Assembly (NCBI GenBank): GCA_902800525.1
Contig: CADCEV010000004.1
Location: 124,001 to 188,000 of the forward strand
Direction: 5' to 3'
Length of the DNA stretch: 64,000 nt
Source: an uncultured Bacteroidales bacterium
GTDB lineage: Bacteria > Bacteroidota > Bacteroidia > Bacteroidales > Paludibacteraceae
Position numbers and translations under genes: made by a program. Of this stretch, positions 10,342 to 20,218 are shown in pieces. The notes beneath the pieces are model-generated. The model was not told the DNA's origin. It did not search any database and saw nothing but the letters and a program-made list of their open reading frames with translations. Position 1 is the stretch's first letter; each line of letters opens with the position of its first letter.

Positions 10342-10373
10342 CAAAGGTACTGCTTTTTTGGGTACTGTGCAAA
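10342..10373 (-). promoter_or_regulatory. Promoter of the small secreted gene at 9974-10261
   Basis: On the minus strand the -7 box TACCTTTG is at 10349-10342 and a TTTG -33 box at 10373-10370, spaced 20 bp. This places transcription start near 10335 and excludes the longer start codon. Confidence 0.8.
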
Positions 10374-10521
10374 TATTTGGGCACAAAAACGATAAATTTC
10401 TAATTTTTGAAGAGTCCGCTTTACAAAATATCAGTTTCTCGCATCTTTCGCTGACATTTTGTAAACTCCACTTATCAAAACAGCCGACTCACAGCAGTCG
10501 ATCAGCCACTCTCGCGCCACT

Positions 10522-10553
10522 CATTGTGCATTGTGCATTGTGAATTGTGAATT
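10522..10553 (+). repeat. Four 7-bp repeats (MATTGTG) in a long intergenic region
   Basis: Units start at 10522, 10529, 10536 and 10543 with a partial fifth. Three begin with C and one with A. The unit differs by one base from the array at 9913. The 10374-10685 region otherwise shows no gene that I can support. Confidence 0.85.
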
Positions 10554-10685
10554 AAACTTCTGTTGCGTATTGACACAAAGATAAGAAAAACACACAATAT
10601 ACTTATCAAAAAGTCATCAAATACCTCCATTTCTTTTCATTTTAACAAATAAATTCAACTAAAATTCGCTTTTTTCTACAAAAAA

Positions 10686-10717
10686 TTTGCGTATGTCAGA
10701 AAAAAGTTGTACCTTTG
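10686..10717 (+). promoter_or_regulatory. Promoter of the 622-residue secreted protein gene
   Basis: A TTTG -33 box at 10686-10689 and -7 TACCTTTG at 10710-10717 are separated by 20 bp. The transcript would start near 10724, leaving an A-rich leader of about 110 nt. Confidence 0.8.
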
Positions 10718-10835
10718 CACCCAATTTGGTAATACAATACAGACTAAAGAAAGGTTTTTGGTCCAAAACTATCCAAAATGGCTCAAAAATTACAAAACAA
10801 ATAAAAAAATCAAACTATTTAATTATTTAACGCGT

Positions 10836-12704
10836 ATGAAAAAGATTTTTACTCTCCTGTGCGCAGCTGTGATAGCTGTTAGCACAATGAATGCAGAGGT
10901 GCTGCTGCAAGAAAGCTTTCCCACTGAGAATGATCCGATCTGGACTGGATCCAATGTAACAAGTGCTATTTCCGGAACTAATTGGGTGCCGGTAGGAGGC
11001 TCAAGCACAACATCTCTCAAGCTAAACACAACAGATGACCTGACCTATCCGGGTTACCGAAACACCAGTGATGGCAGTGGTTGTATCAATTATGGCACAA
11101 GTTTAAAGAAAATCGCCAAACCGCTTTCTGAAAATGTGAATTCCGGCTCGGTATATATGGCTGCGCTTATCAATGTAGAGTCTCTTGGAGGCACCGGAAG
11201 GGGTTATTTCATGGGATTAAACACCGGCTTAACAGCAAGTACAGCAGGTAACAATATGCTGAAAGTTTATGCCCACAAAACTACAAACGGCTATGAACTA
11301 TCTATCATAAAAAAAGCAGAAAGTTCTGTATATCAACGTCAAACAAAGGAATTAAGCTATGGTGAGACCTATTTAGTAGTAGCTGAATACAAATTCATAG
11401 AAGGAGACAACAATGACTCGTGTTTCTTATATATCAACCCTACTAAAGGTGCGAAACCAGCTCCTACAGTTATGAATCTGCTGGATACTTTACAAAGCGG
11501 ATCAACACAAAAGGGCTCAAATCAACAGGCAGATGCATCAAGTCTGGATGCTGCCTACCTAAACTGTAACACGGACGCCAAGATGACCATGAAACTTGAC
11601 GAAATCAAGGTTGTTACTGATTGGTCTGAGTTGTGGGAAGATGGAGAACCTGTATTTACTCCTACTCTCAAAACATCCATCTCAAAATGGGCAGCTAACG
11701 GTTTTGTTGTGAATGAGCAACGCGACTTCAAGTTCACCGTAACCGGTACAAACCTGAAAGGCAATGTAACCATCACTTCCAACAACGAAGATGTAACATT
11801 TGACAAGTCCACACTCACCAAAGTAGAAGTGGAGGCAGAAAACGGTGCTGAAGTCACAGCTACCGTTAAGGCATCTGCCGTTGGAACTCAAAATGCGACT
11901 ATTACCGTTGCAACCGAAGGCGGCAAATCAAAGACTATTTCAGCAGAATGGTCAGTATTCCAGAGTGTAAGCACACTTGCCGAACTCAAGGGACTTGCAC
12001 CATACACGGCTGCCGTTTATGCAGGAGAATTGAACGTAGAGTACGCTTTTGCAGAAGGTTGGGATACATATATTGTCGCCAACGATGGAACGAACGGTGT
12101 TCTTCTAAGCGACTTAAGTGGCACCGCTAGTTCTGTTAAAGCCGGTGATAAAATCAATAAACTCATCACTGTTAATTTTGACGAAGATGGGTACTATAAC
12201 AGTTTCGTCACTATTGGTTTACAACAGTTTGAGTTTGTCAGCCAAAGCGAGTCTGCTGTTTACAACTACAAAGAAGTTGCTGTAAAAGATTTGGCTTCCT
12301 ACGCACAAAGTTATGGTCCAGGTCTCGTTAAAATCATTGGCGCTGATTTCAGCAAAGTAACCACCGATACCTTTAACTTGCCTGACTACGGTTTAAAAGC
12401 CAACTATACCATTATGCAGGGTGAAGACGAGGGACATATCCAACTCAAAGACTACAGCGATTTGTTCGGGACAGCGGTTCCTGCAACTGCTGACATCACC
12501 GGTCGTATCTATGACATCCGCGGATTTGTATTTGTGGACGGACAAGCTAACCTTACTAACCGCACAGAGCGCGAAAAAATACCTACCGGTATAGAGAATA
12601 CTCAGTCATCTGCTGCTAACGTTCGCAAGGTCATCCGTAACGGAGAAATGCTTATATTAAAAGAGAACAAGACCTTCAATATACTTGGTACAGAAATCAA
12701 ATAA
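10836..12704 (+). CDS. Secreted multidomain protein with conserved C-terminal tail
   Basis: Surface or secreted protein of 622 residues with no clear enzyme motif. The signal peptide MKKIFTLLCAAVIAVSTMNA is followed by a choice-of-anchor-like region (starting LLQESFP), an Ig-like domain near residues 270-370, and a region near 375-580 resembling the OB-like DUF5689 group (LAELKGLAPYTAAVYAGEL...). The last 38 residues carry the tail shared by many proteins here: GIEN, then RKVIRNGEMLILKENKTFN, ending LGTEIK. The upstream in-frame ATG at 10707 overlaps the promoter, so 10836 is preferred. Probably co-transcribed with the next gene 9 bp away. Confidence 0.8.
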   Translation: MKKIFTLLCAAVIAVSTMNAEVLLQESFPTENDPIWTGSNVTSAISGTNWVPVGGSSTTSLKLNTTDDLTYPGYRNTSDGSGCINYGTSLKKIAKPLSENVNSGSVYMAALINVESLGGTGRGYFMGLNTGLTASTAGNNMLKVYAHKTTNGYELSIIKKAESSVYQRQTKELSYGETYLVVAEYKFIEGDNNDSCFLYINPTKGAKPAPTVMNLLDTLQSGSTQKGSNQQADASSLDAAYLNCNTDAKMTMKLDEIKVVTDWSELWEDGEPVFTPTLKTSISKWAANGFVVNEQRDFKFTVTGTNLKGNVTITSNNEDVTFDKSTLTKVEVEAENGAEVTATVKASAVGTQNATITVATEGGKSKTISAEWSVFQSVSTLAELKGLAPYTAAVYAGELNVEYAFAEGWDTYIVANDGTNGVLLSDLSGTASSVKAGDKINKLITVNFDEDGYYNSFVTIGLQQFEFVSQSESAVYNYKEVAVKDLASYAQSYGPGLVKIIGADFSKVTTDTFNLPDYGLKANYTIMQGEDEGHIQLKDYSDLFGTAVPATADITGRIYDIRGFVFVDGQANLTNRTEREKIPTGIENTQSSAANVRKVIRNGEMLILKENKTFNILGTEIK

Positions 12705-12713
12705 ACAAATCAT

Positions 12714-14951
12714 ATGAAACTTAAACAGACTTTCGTTCTGTTGCTAAGTGCGCTCCTCGTATGGGGAGCGCCTTTGGCAGCAGAAAATGTGAATTTACTC
12801 AAGAACGGCAGCTTTGATGAACATAGCTGTAATTTCCTCGGTTGCTCGTTTGATGAATGGACTACACCATTAGGGCAATGTACAGCCGAAGAGACCGACA
12901 AGATCGACGGCGATATATCGCTCTCGTTGGACGTCAAATCGAACTACACCATTGACAACTATGTCTCGCTGAGCGATGACCAGTACGAAGCCGGCACAGG
13001 TTTTAAGATCGTGATGTACTACAAAGTGACCGCTATCGCTGAAGGAAGTGCTGTCAAAAGCGACTGTTACTGGGAAGCCAAAGCCGGTGCTACCAATGTG
13101 GATGAGATCAAAGCGCACGATGCAGCGGTCTTGACACAAGTAATAGCCGACAGCATCACACCGACATGGGACTCGATTGTCATGGTAACTACCAAACCGG
13201 AAAAATCCTCTAACCTGCGTATCCGCGTCTATGTGCCCAAAAGCACGAAGATCTTGCTGGATGCCTTCCGTGTAGAACAAATGCCGAAAGAGGAGCCCAA
13301 AGATCCGGTAATCACCGTGCTACCCAAAACGCTGAACTCGGTTACCGCTAATCTTGGTGACACTGTGCAGTTTGCGCCCATTAAGATCAGTCAGGCAAAT
13401 GTGCTCGGCACTACCACATTCGAGTTGACCTATACCGATGCAGACCAGTTCCATCTGTCACAAACCTCTTTGGCAGCTGATCAGAGCGAATGCGAACTGA
13501 TCGTATCGTATATTCCTACCAAAGCCGGCACCCACAAAGCCGTACTCAACATTGACAACATCTCGCATCCTACCCTGTTTCAATCCATCACGCTCAACGC
13601 ATCCTGTGTGGACACTACCGCCAAACCGGTTATTACCGTAACGCCGTCTGTTGTACCGACGTTTGAGACCACGGTAGGCAAACAGATCTCCGGCAAGATC
13701 ACCGTCAAGAGCGAGAACTGCACGGATTTTCTCTATCTGAAAGTGGATCATGTGCAAGGGCAGGCATTCACCATTGTGGAGAGCATGTTAGCCAAGAACT
13801 TCGAATCGGAGGTGACCATTTATTTCACCCCGTTAGAGGAAGGCACCTATCAATCTACCATCACCATCAGCTCCGAGAACGCAACTCCTGTTGTGGTAAC
13901 GCTCAACGGAAAAGCGAACACCAAGAGCGAAGAGACCGTTGATTGGAAAACCAAGTTCAGTTGGGATTTGTCGCACCCGGTAGCTTTGCTGAACGAAGAT
14001 TTCGAAACTTCGAAGCATAACGAGACCTTGATTTTAGAGGGCTGGCAGAACGTAGCACCGTTAGACGCCCGTCCGTGGTGGGGCTACGACGAGAACAGAG
14101 CTACCCCGCCCCGCGGCAACAACAAATGCGCCAAAGCGACAGCTTATCAATACGGCAAAGACTCCACCGGTATATGGGAGATGTGGCTCGTCACACCGGT
14201 CTTGGACTACAAGAACGCACAAGGCAAAGTGTTCACATTTGACGTGATGGCTGAGTATCTGCCGGAGGAAGGAAGCAGCACGACCTTTGAGGTCTATTAC
14301 GTCGATCCGACGAATCCGGACAGTGTGCTCTTCCAGAACTTGACAGGTTCCTTCTCTATTCCGACTACCGGCGATGAGAACGAGAAATGGTACACCTTCC
14401 ATTTGAACCTCACGAATCAGGAGAACATAGCGGATGCCTTCTGCATTGCATTCCGCTATGCAGGTCCGAATGGTGGCGAGGGGGCTGTGACCTATTTCAT
14501 TGACAATGTGTCATGGGGACGCGCTGACCTGCCGACCATCACGCCGAGCGTAACAATAATCATTGACTCGCTGGCAATAGTAGGCGAAGAGCGCGTAATA
14601 GGCTCATTCTCCGTGGCTACTTCCAACTTGACCGAGCCGGTACATATGGAGATCGCAGGCGCCAACTACAACCGCTTCAAACTCTCCGCAGAGAGTATTC
14701 CTGCCGAAGGCGGCGTAGTGGCTGTCGGTTTCAAAGGAGAGGAGGAAGGCGTGCATCAGGCTTATGTCCGTCTCTATTCCAAAGGTGCTGCGGATGTATT
14801 CATCCCGATGGCAGTTCTCTGCAAAGCCGCACAAGGCATCGAGAACATACAAGGCATCAACGCACAAAGCACCAAGTTCATCATCAATGGTCAGTTCATC
14901 ATTGAGAAGAACGGCAAGCTCTTTAACGCGCTGGGACAACCGGTTCGTTAA
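12714..14951 (+). CDS. Secreted protein with choice-of-anchor J domain and C-terminal tail
   Basis: 745 residues. The signal peptide is followed by a carbohydrate-binding-like N-terminal domain (LLKNGSFDE, residues 23-190) and two Ig-like repeats near 200-300 and 305-400, each starting with a VITVxP pattern. A choice-of-anchor J domain (LLNEDFET... to ...YFIDNVSWGRA) spans about 425-600, then another Ig-like segment, and the tail GIENIQGINAQSTKFIINGQ...LGQPVR. These modules are common in cell-surface adhesins and binding proteins of Bacteroidota. No catalytic residues are visible. The gene closes a two-gene unit with a terminator after it. Confidence 0.8.
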   Translation: MKLKQTFVLLLSALLVWGAPLAAENVNLLKNGSFDEHSCNFLGCSFDEWTTPLGQCTAEETDKIDGDISLSLDVKSNYTIDNYVSLSDDQYEAGTGFKIVMYYKVTAIAEGSAVKSDCYWEAKAGATNVDEIKAHDAAVLTQVIADSITPTWDSIVMVTTKPEKSSNLRIRVYVPKSTKILLDAFRVEQMPKEEPKDPVITVLPKTLNSVTANLGDTVQFAPIKISQANVLGTTTFELTYTDADQFHLSQTSLAADQSECELIVSYIPTKAGTHKAVLNIDNISHPTLFQSITLNASCVDTTAKPVITVTPSVVPTFETTVGKQISGKITVKSENCTDFLYLKVDHVQGQAFTIVESMLAKNFESEVTIYFTPLEEGTYQSTITISSENATPVVVTLNGKANTKSEETVDWKTKFSWDLSHPVALLNEDFETSKHNETLILEGWQNVAPLDARPWWGYDENRATPPRGNNKCAKATAYQYGKDSTGIWEMWLVTPVLDYKNAQGKVFTFDVMAEYLPEEGSSTTFEVYYVDPTNPDSVLFQNLTGSFSIPTTGDENEKWYTFHLNLTNQENIADAFCIAFRYAGPNGGEGAVTYFIDNVSWGRADLPTITPSVTIIIDSLAIVGEERVIGSFSVATSNLTEPVHMEIAGANYNRFKLSAESIPAEGGVVAVGFKGEEEGVHQAYVRLYSKGAADVFIPMAVLCKAAQGIENIQGINAQSTKFIINGQFIIEKNGKLFNALGQPVR

Positions 14952-14979
14952 TCGAATAAATCATCAGTAATTCTTTATC

Positions 14980-15016
14980 GAGGGTGTGTCAAAACTATTG
15001 GCACGCCCTCTTTTCT
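14980..15016 (+). terminator. Intrinsic terminator after the 745-residue gene
   Basis: An 11-bp stem with G-U pairs (14980-14990 with 15000-15010) precedes TTTT. Farther on, an 8-bp hairpin with an AATG loop (15049-15068) lacks a T tract and has no assigned role. No gene is supported in 15017-15322. Confidence 0.75.
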
Positions 15017-15322
15017 TGGACTAATCCCTTCTCCATCTTCGTCCTCTGCGTCGCTTAATGAAGCGACGTTCCTCCCACCATATATCAGCCGGAGTTTTTT
15101 TGAAATATTTTGGATCGTTTTGGACGAACTAAAAGTAAACACCCTACATCCGAAATAAGCAACAGTATATGTTCTATTTTGCAGAATGATAGCATTTGTT
15201 GCATATTACTCACAAAGCAAAAACACCTGCACACATACACCTCCCAAAAAGACATAAAAAGTTCTATTTTTCTTTCGCTTTGTCAAATATACTTTACAAA
15301 AAGAATTTTCTTATGGTAAAAA

Positions 15323-15354
15323 TTTGCATATGTCATAAAAAATATATACCTTTG
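15323..15354 (+). promoter_or_regulatory. Promoter of the fibronectin-repeat surface protein cluster
   Basis: A TTTG -33 box at 15323-15326 and -7 TACCTTTG at 15347-15354 are spaced 20 bp. Transcription from here could cover the four following genes to the terminator at 23663. Confidence 0.8.
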
Positions 15355-15464
15355 CACTTTATTTGGAGAAATCTCACACAAAATGCGTTCTATTAATAGA
15401 AATATTAATACTTTCATTAGATGATAAAATAATACATTTATAAATTAATAAAAAAAGGTACAAA

Positions 15465-18400
15465 ATGAAAACCAAACATCTATTATTTACGTCATTATTG
15501 ATGACGGTATTTATCCTTACTTGCAGCAGTAAGGCATGGGCGCTTCAATATGATTGCGCTATTCAGAGTTTTAATGTCGTACAAGAGAATGACATTACAA
15601 AGAACGTGTTTACCATCACACTTTCTCAAAAAGGAAAAACTCATGCCTCTGGTGGCATATGGTACTCCACAACTGCCACACTTGTTTTGGAATCAAGTGA
15701 TAGAACATTAGAGGGTCTGTATTCTACGCAGAGTTCTTCAACCGATAAAATTAACATGACATCATCTGAATTAATTTCCGGAAGTAATACCAGAACTCTG
15801 AGCACCACAAAAACTTCCAAGTTTAGTATTATTAGAACGGGTGATGGACAGTATAAGATTGATAATGATAATACCGTGCTCTATTTTGTTCAAAGTAACA
15901 ATACAACCTCATATGAATACTTTTATAGCTTTGAAAGTTCAACAGGAACTTATCCAACTACGTCCAATACTACAACAGCGGATGAAATCACATTTAATTT
16001 TAATTTCACTCCCAAATATGCAACTGCACCTACCGGTGTGAATGCGAGTGCCGTTACGGGCAGTACGGCTACCGTTAGTTGGACGAGTAGTGAGAGTGCA
16101 TGGCAGTACGTATGCCTGCCTTCTTCGACCTCCCTTACAGAGGCTCGCTGGACCAGCAACAAGGTTTCTACCAATTCTAAATCGGCAAATCTTACAGGTC
16201 TTACACCTGCAACAGATTATACATTCTATGTCATCTCGGACCGTGGTGCGGGCGGTACAAGTGTGATTGCTTCTACGGAATTCACCACCGGCTGTGATGC
16301 GATTTCTACTATTCCTTGGAACTACGGCTTTGAGGACGCTACAAGCGGACAGACTCCTACCTGCTGGGCACAAGTATTAAGCGGTGCAAGCGGATGGTTT
16401 AGAGCCATTTCCGGCAACTTATACAGACATACGGGCTCAAAAGCGGCTCGTCTTTATGGCGGTACTTCTACCAGCAAAAATATCGCTGTATTCCCCGAAT
16501 TCGAAGACGATATCAATGATCTGTCTGTTTCTTTCTGGTATAAAGCAAAAGAATCTTATTATGATGAATACTATGAAGAGACCATTACATATGGCAACCC
16601 TATCTTTGGATATATCACCAATGTAGATAATATCAATTCTTTTCAGGCTGTACGTACATTAAATCAATCAAATGACTATGTTCATGTAGAAAACCTGACC
16701 GTTTCTGGAGCGCCTGCCGGAGCTCGTTTTGCAATCCAATATAAGGATGGTACAACAATGGAATATTTACATATCGATGACATTACCGTTTCGGAAAAGC
16801 CGGCGTGCGCAAAGCCAACGGGTGTAGCAGTAACCGCAGATTCAGAGACAGCAGAAGGCGCAACGATTACATGGAGTGCGGGCAGCGAGAGTGCATGGAA
16901 AATGCAAGTGTCGGAAGGCGATGCGGCAAGTTGGGGCGAGGAGATAGCTGTGGCTACTAACTCCAAAATGCTGACTGGCTTGAACGCCAACACCTTATAT
17001 TACGTGCGCGTAAAAACGGTATGCGGCATTGGCAATGAAAGTGAATGGAGCGACAATGTGTCCTTCACTACCCTTTGCGGCACGATTAACGTAAGTGCGG
17101 CAAGTCCGTGGAGCATTGACTTTGAGGGTCTAAGCGAACTTATCGTTCCCGATTGCTGGGACAACTCCGCTTCCACAACCTCGTCTTCATGGGGTGAAGG
17201 ATATATATGGGGTACATACAGCCGTTCCGGCAATACGATGCTACGCATGAACAACGCCTTTTTGGACGGCGGTACGGCACTCATCAACACGCCGGAGATC
17301 GCTATTCCGAATGACGGAAATACATATGAACTGGCCTTCGACTATTCCAACGTGGCGCTTGTGGGCAATAACCTGAGCGTAAAGATTTCCGCTAATGACG
17401 GTGCATTCGTTGAGAAAGGCGTATATTACCCCACCGGTAGTGCAGCTTCCTACCCCGGCGCGTTTAGCAATGCGGTAATCTCGCTTGCCGACTATAGCGG
17501 TAAGAATATCAAAGTACAATTCTTCACCAATCCGACAAGCGGTACATCCTCCGACGGCGGTGCCATGTTCGTAGATAACATCAGCGTACACAAAGTATCA
17601 AGTTGCGCTGCGCCGACGGCTCTGGCAGCAGGAAACCTGACCGCCAACAATGCGCACATCACTTGGACTGCCGGTGCAAGCGAAAGCGCTTGGCGTCTGC
17701 AATACCGCGCAGAAGACGGCGATTGGAGCGCAGTACAGGCTGTTAACACCACTCCGGCATTTGACATCGAGAGCCTCAGCGCCAACACCTTATATTACGT
17801 GCGCGTCAAGGCGTATTGCGATGCAGACGACCAGAGCAACTGGAGCGACATACTGTCCTTCACCACCCTTTGCGATGCTGCCTCCATGCCGTACAGCGAG
17901 GAATTCAGCAGCGCATCAGAACTGCCTTCCTGCTGGGAAGCAAGCACCACCTCTGTTAACGGATGGTCAGCTTATGAAAAGAGCGGCGCATATTCCATAC
18001 AGTTGCGCACAGGTTCGAGCGGCGAGGCTACGTTACGTATGCCGGCTATCGCGCTGAGCGAAGACGCTATCCTGCGCTTTGAGTGGAAGAACGCTAACGG
18101 CGCGAATGTCAACCTGTACATCTCCACCAACGGCGGCGCAACAAAAACGATGATTCCGAACGACCTGTCGAGTGTTTACACCGATTGGACGACAAAAATC
18201 TTCGACCTCTCCGCATACACCGGACAAACCGCTTTGATCTACTTCGTTGCCAACTACACGGCGATGAACCAGTACGCTTATCTGGACGACGTGGAAGTAG
18301 TAGCCCGTCCGTGCGACATGATTCTTAATATTCAGGCTACGCCTATTACCGGCGGAGCAACCGTCTCCTGGAACGGTAACGTGAAGAAACTGCAATACAA

Positions 18401-20045
18401 AACCGGTTCGGATGCTTGGAGTTCGGTAACTATCTCTTCCGGCGACTACGCAGGACCGAAGAGCATCAGCGGACTGACTCCGGCAAGGACCTATCAGGTT
18501 CGTCTGTTACCGGCTTGCTCGGAAGAGGAAGAAGGCAACTGGACGACGCCTATATTCTTCGTGACGAGTTCTACCGAGAGCGTTCCTTACTACAATGATT
18601 TCGAGGCTGAGACAGCAGGCGAAGTACCGTTCAACTGGAGCCGTATCTCCTCGTCCGATTATCCGCAGATAAGCCACGATGCATATGCCTACAAAGAAGG
18701 CGGATCATTCGGCGACCAAGGCAACAGCATCAAGTTCTACGGCGTAAACGAGCAGATTATTGTTCTGCCGGAGTTCGATGCAACGCTCAGCGACCTGAAG
18801 ATAGCCTTCCATTACCGCAACCGCGATTGCACCATGCAATTGGGTTTTGTAGCGGCAGACGGCACTACGTTCACGGCTATCGAGACTCTTCCTAATCAGA
18901 CCGGTTATGGCGAGTATCCGTACGAGAAAGATCTGTACGGCATCAGCAGCTCCGCTTCCAAATTAGCTATCCGCTATTCCGCTACGACTGCTTCCGGTCA
19001 GGCATGGGTGGACAACGTAAGCGTGGATAACGCTACCTGCGGTCAGCCGACATCGCTCACCGTGAGCGATATCACCGCTACCGGCGCACATATCAGTTGG
19101 GCTGCTTCAGCAAGAGGCACAGAATCCAACTACCAGTATATCAAAAGAATATGGAATGAGTCCGATCCTGATTGGGCAAGCGCAGTACTTGTAGAGAGCA
19201 GCGTTACTGAACTGAATCTGACCGGACTGAGTGCCAATACATACTATGAGTTCTACCTGCGTTCGTACTGCGGCGTGAGCGATCAGAGTACGCCTGTCAA
19301 AATAGAATTCAAGACCGGCTTGGCAAACGAGGTGTTCGAAGACGTAGCTTCCGCTACCAACAACGAGACCCGTCTGACAGCACTGCTTGGACAAACCCTC
19401 AACATAACGATCAACCGTCCGCTGTTGCGCAATGGTGACTACAGCACGCTTTGTCTGCCGTTTGATTTGAGTGCTTCTCAAATAGCCGATCCGGAATGTC
19501 CGCTGCACGGATTTGTCATCAAGGAGTTTGAGAGTTCACGCAATGAGGCCGGAGGTATTTCTATCTATCTGACCCAGGTGACCTCCATCGAGGCCGGCAA
19601 ACCATATTTCGTTCGCTACGCCGGTGTGCTTTCCGACGAGCAACTGAGCCCGCTGGATTTCCGGAACGTAACCATTAAGGCGGCTCAACCGGTTGAGGTA
19701 GAGGGTGACAACTGCAATTTGCACGGTATCTTCAACCCCTACAACCTGACCGCAGGCGATGAGAGCACGCTCTTCCTTTCCTCGAACAACACCCTCTATT
19801 GGCCTTCTGCTAATGGCGTTATGAAAGGTTTCCGCGCGTACGTCAAAGTGCCGACCGAAAGTCCGCTCCATAGCCCGATACGCCGCGGCGCTCCTATCCG
19901 CATCGTGGAGAAAGAGAATACTGCTACGGGCATTGGAGAAGTTCAGGGTAACAAACTGCAAAGTACAAAAGTTATCGAGAACGGACAACTCTATATCATG
20001 TACAATGGTACAAAGTACAATGTACAAGGACAAGTGGTTAAATAA
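15465..20045 (+). CDS. Giant surface protein with alternating fibronectin III and choice-of-anchor domains
   Basis: Secreted protein of 1526 residues. After the signal peptide comes an unnamed beta-domain (about 25-180) also found in the 501-residue protein downstream. Five fibronectin III repeats then start near residues 186, 446, 714, 949 and 1192, recognisable by the (T)LYYVRVK...C end. Four choice-of-anchor/MAM-like domains sit between them near 283, 547, 806 and 1039 (patterns such as PWNYGFED and PYSEEFSS). A C-terminal beta region precedes the tail GIGEVQGNKLQSTKVIENGQ...VQGQVVK. The architecture suggests an adhesin or a glycan-binding surface fibre. No enzyme motif is seen. Confidence 0.85.
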   Translation: MKTKHLLFTSLLMTVFILTCSSKAWALQYDCAIQSFNVVQENDITKNVFTITLSQKGKTHASGGIWYSTTATLVLESSDRTLEGLYSTQSSSTDKINMTSSELISGSNTRTLSTTKTSKFSIIRTGDGQYKIDNDNTVLYFVQSNNTTSYEYFYSFESSTGTYPTTSNTTTADEITFNFNFTPKYATAPTGVNASAVTGSTATVSWTSSESAWQYVCLPSSTSLTEARWTSNKVSTNSKSANLTGLTPATDYTFYVISDRGAGGTSVIASTEFTTGCDAISTIPWNYGFEDATSGQTPTCWAQVLSGASGWFRAISGNLYRHTGSKAARLYGGTSTSKNIAVFPEFEDDINDLSVSFWYKAKESYYDEYYEETITYGNPIFGYITNVDNINSFQAVRTLNQSNDYVHVENLTVSGAPAGARFAIQYKDGTTMEYLHIDDITVSEKPACAKPTGVAVTADSETAEGATITWSAGSESAWKMQVSEGDAASWGEEIAVATNSKMLTGLNANTLYYVRVKTVCGIGNESEWSDNVSFTTLCGTINVSAASPWSIDFEGLSELIVPDCWDNSASTTSSSWGEGYIWGTYSRSGNTMLRMNNAFLDGGTALINTPEIAIPNDGNTYELAFDYSNVALVGNNLSVKISANDGAFVEKGVYYPTGSAASYPGAFSNAVISLADYSGKNIKVQFFTNPTSGTSSDGGAMFVDNISVHKVSSCAAPTALAAGNLTANNAHITWTAGASESAWRLQYRAEDGDWSAVQAVNTTPAFDIESLSANTLYYVRVKAYCDADDQSNWSDILSFTTLCDAASMPYSEEFSSASELPSCWEASTTSVNGWSAYEKSGAYSIQLRTGSSGEATLRMPAIALSEDAILRFEWKNANGANVNLYISTNGGATKTMIPNDLSSVYTDWTTKIFDLSAYTGQTALIYFVANYTAMNQYAYLDDVEVVARPCDMILNIQATPITGGATVSWNGNVKKLQYKTGSDAWSSVTISSGDYAGPKSISGLTPARTYQVRLLPACSEEEEGNWTTPIFFVTSSTESVPYYNDFEAETAGEVPFNWSRISSSDYPQISHDAYAYKEGGSFGDQGNSIKFYGVNEQIIVLPEFDATLSDLKIAFHYRNRDCTMQLGFVAADGTTFTAIETLPNQTGYGEYPYEKDLYGISSSASKLAIRYSATTASGQAWVDNVSVDNATCGQPTSLTVSDITATGAHISWAASARGTESNYQYIKRIWNESDPDWASAVLVESSVTELNLTGLSANTYYEFYLRSYCGVSDQSTPVKIEFKTGLANEVFEDVASATNNETRLTALLGQTLNITINRPLLRNGDYSTLCLPFDLSASQIADPECPLHGFVIKEFESSRNEAGGISIYLTQVTSIEAGKPYFVRYAGVLSDEQLSPLDFRNVTIKAAQPVEVEGDNCNLHGIFNPYNLTAGDESTLFLSSNNTLYWPSANGVMKGFRAYVKVPTESPLHSPIRRGAPIRIVEKENTATGIGEVQGNKLQSTKVIENGQLYIMYNGTKYNVQGQVVK

Positions 20046-20065
20046 TTGGAAATTGTAGATTCATT

Positions 20066-20200
20066 ATGAAAAAGAACTATATACAGCCCGCTATAGAGCT
20101 GGCGTCATTGGAAAGTATCAATATTATCTGCTCCAGCCCGGTAGCTGAATTAAACGGAGGCACCGAAGGAGCTGATCCCAACAGTACTGAAATATTCTAA
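20066..20200 (+). CDS. 44-residue peptide of the MKK-x-Y-x-x-P-x-(I/M)E type
   Basis: A short frame starting MKKNYIQPAIELASLESINI and ending TEGADPNSTEIF lies 20 bp after the giant surface protein and 18 bp before the next secreted protein, on the same strand. It has no signal peptide, but a short hydrophobic patch with one Cys (INIICSS), and a Gly/Asn/Asp-rich end. From memory, similar peptides with a MKKxYxxP(x)xE start are widespread and unannotated in Bacteroidales. Function is unknown; a precursor peptide or a small regulatory protein are possibilities. The upstream spacing and clean stop make it more than a chance frame. Confidence 0.6.
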   Translation: MKKNYIQPAIELASLESINIICSSPVAELNGGTEGADPNSTEIF

Positions 20201-20218
20201 AAAAACGGAGGATTTAAC

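Noticed and set aside
15110-15396. Two overlapping 66-69-residue frames before the giant surface protein
   Set aside because: AT-rich, overlapping the promoter at 15323-15354, and without protein-like features.
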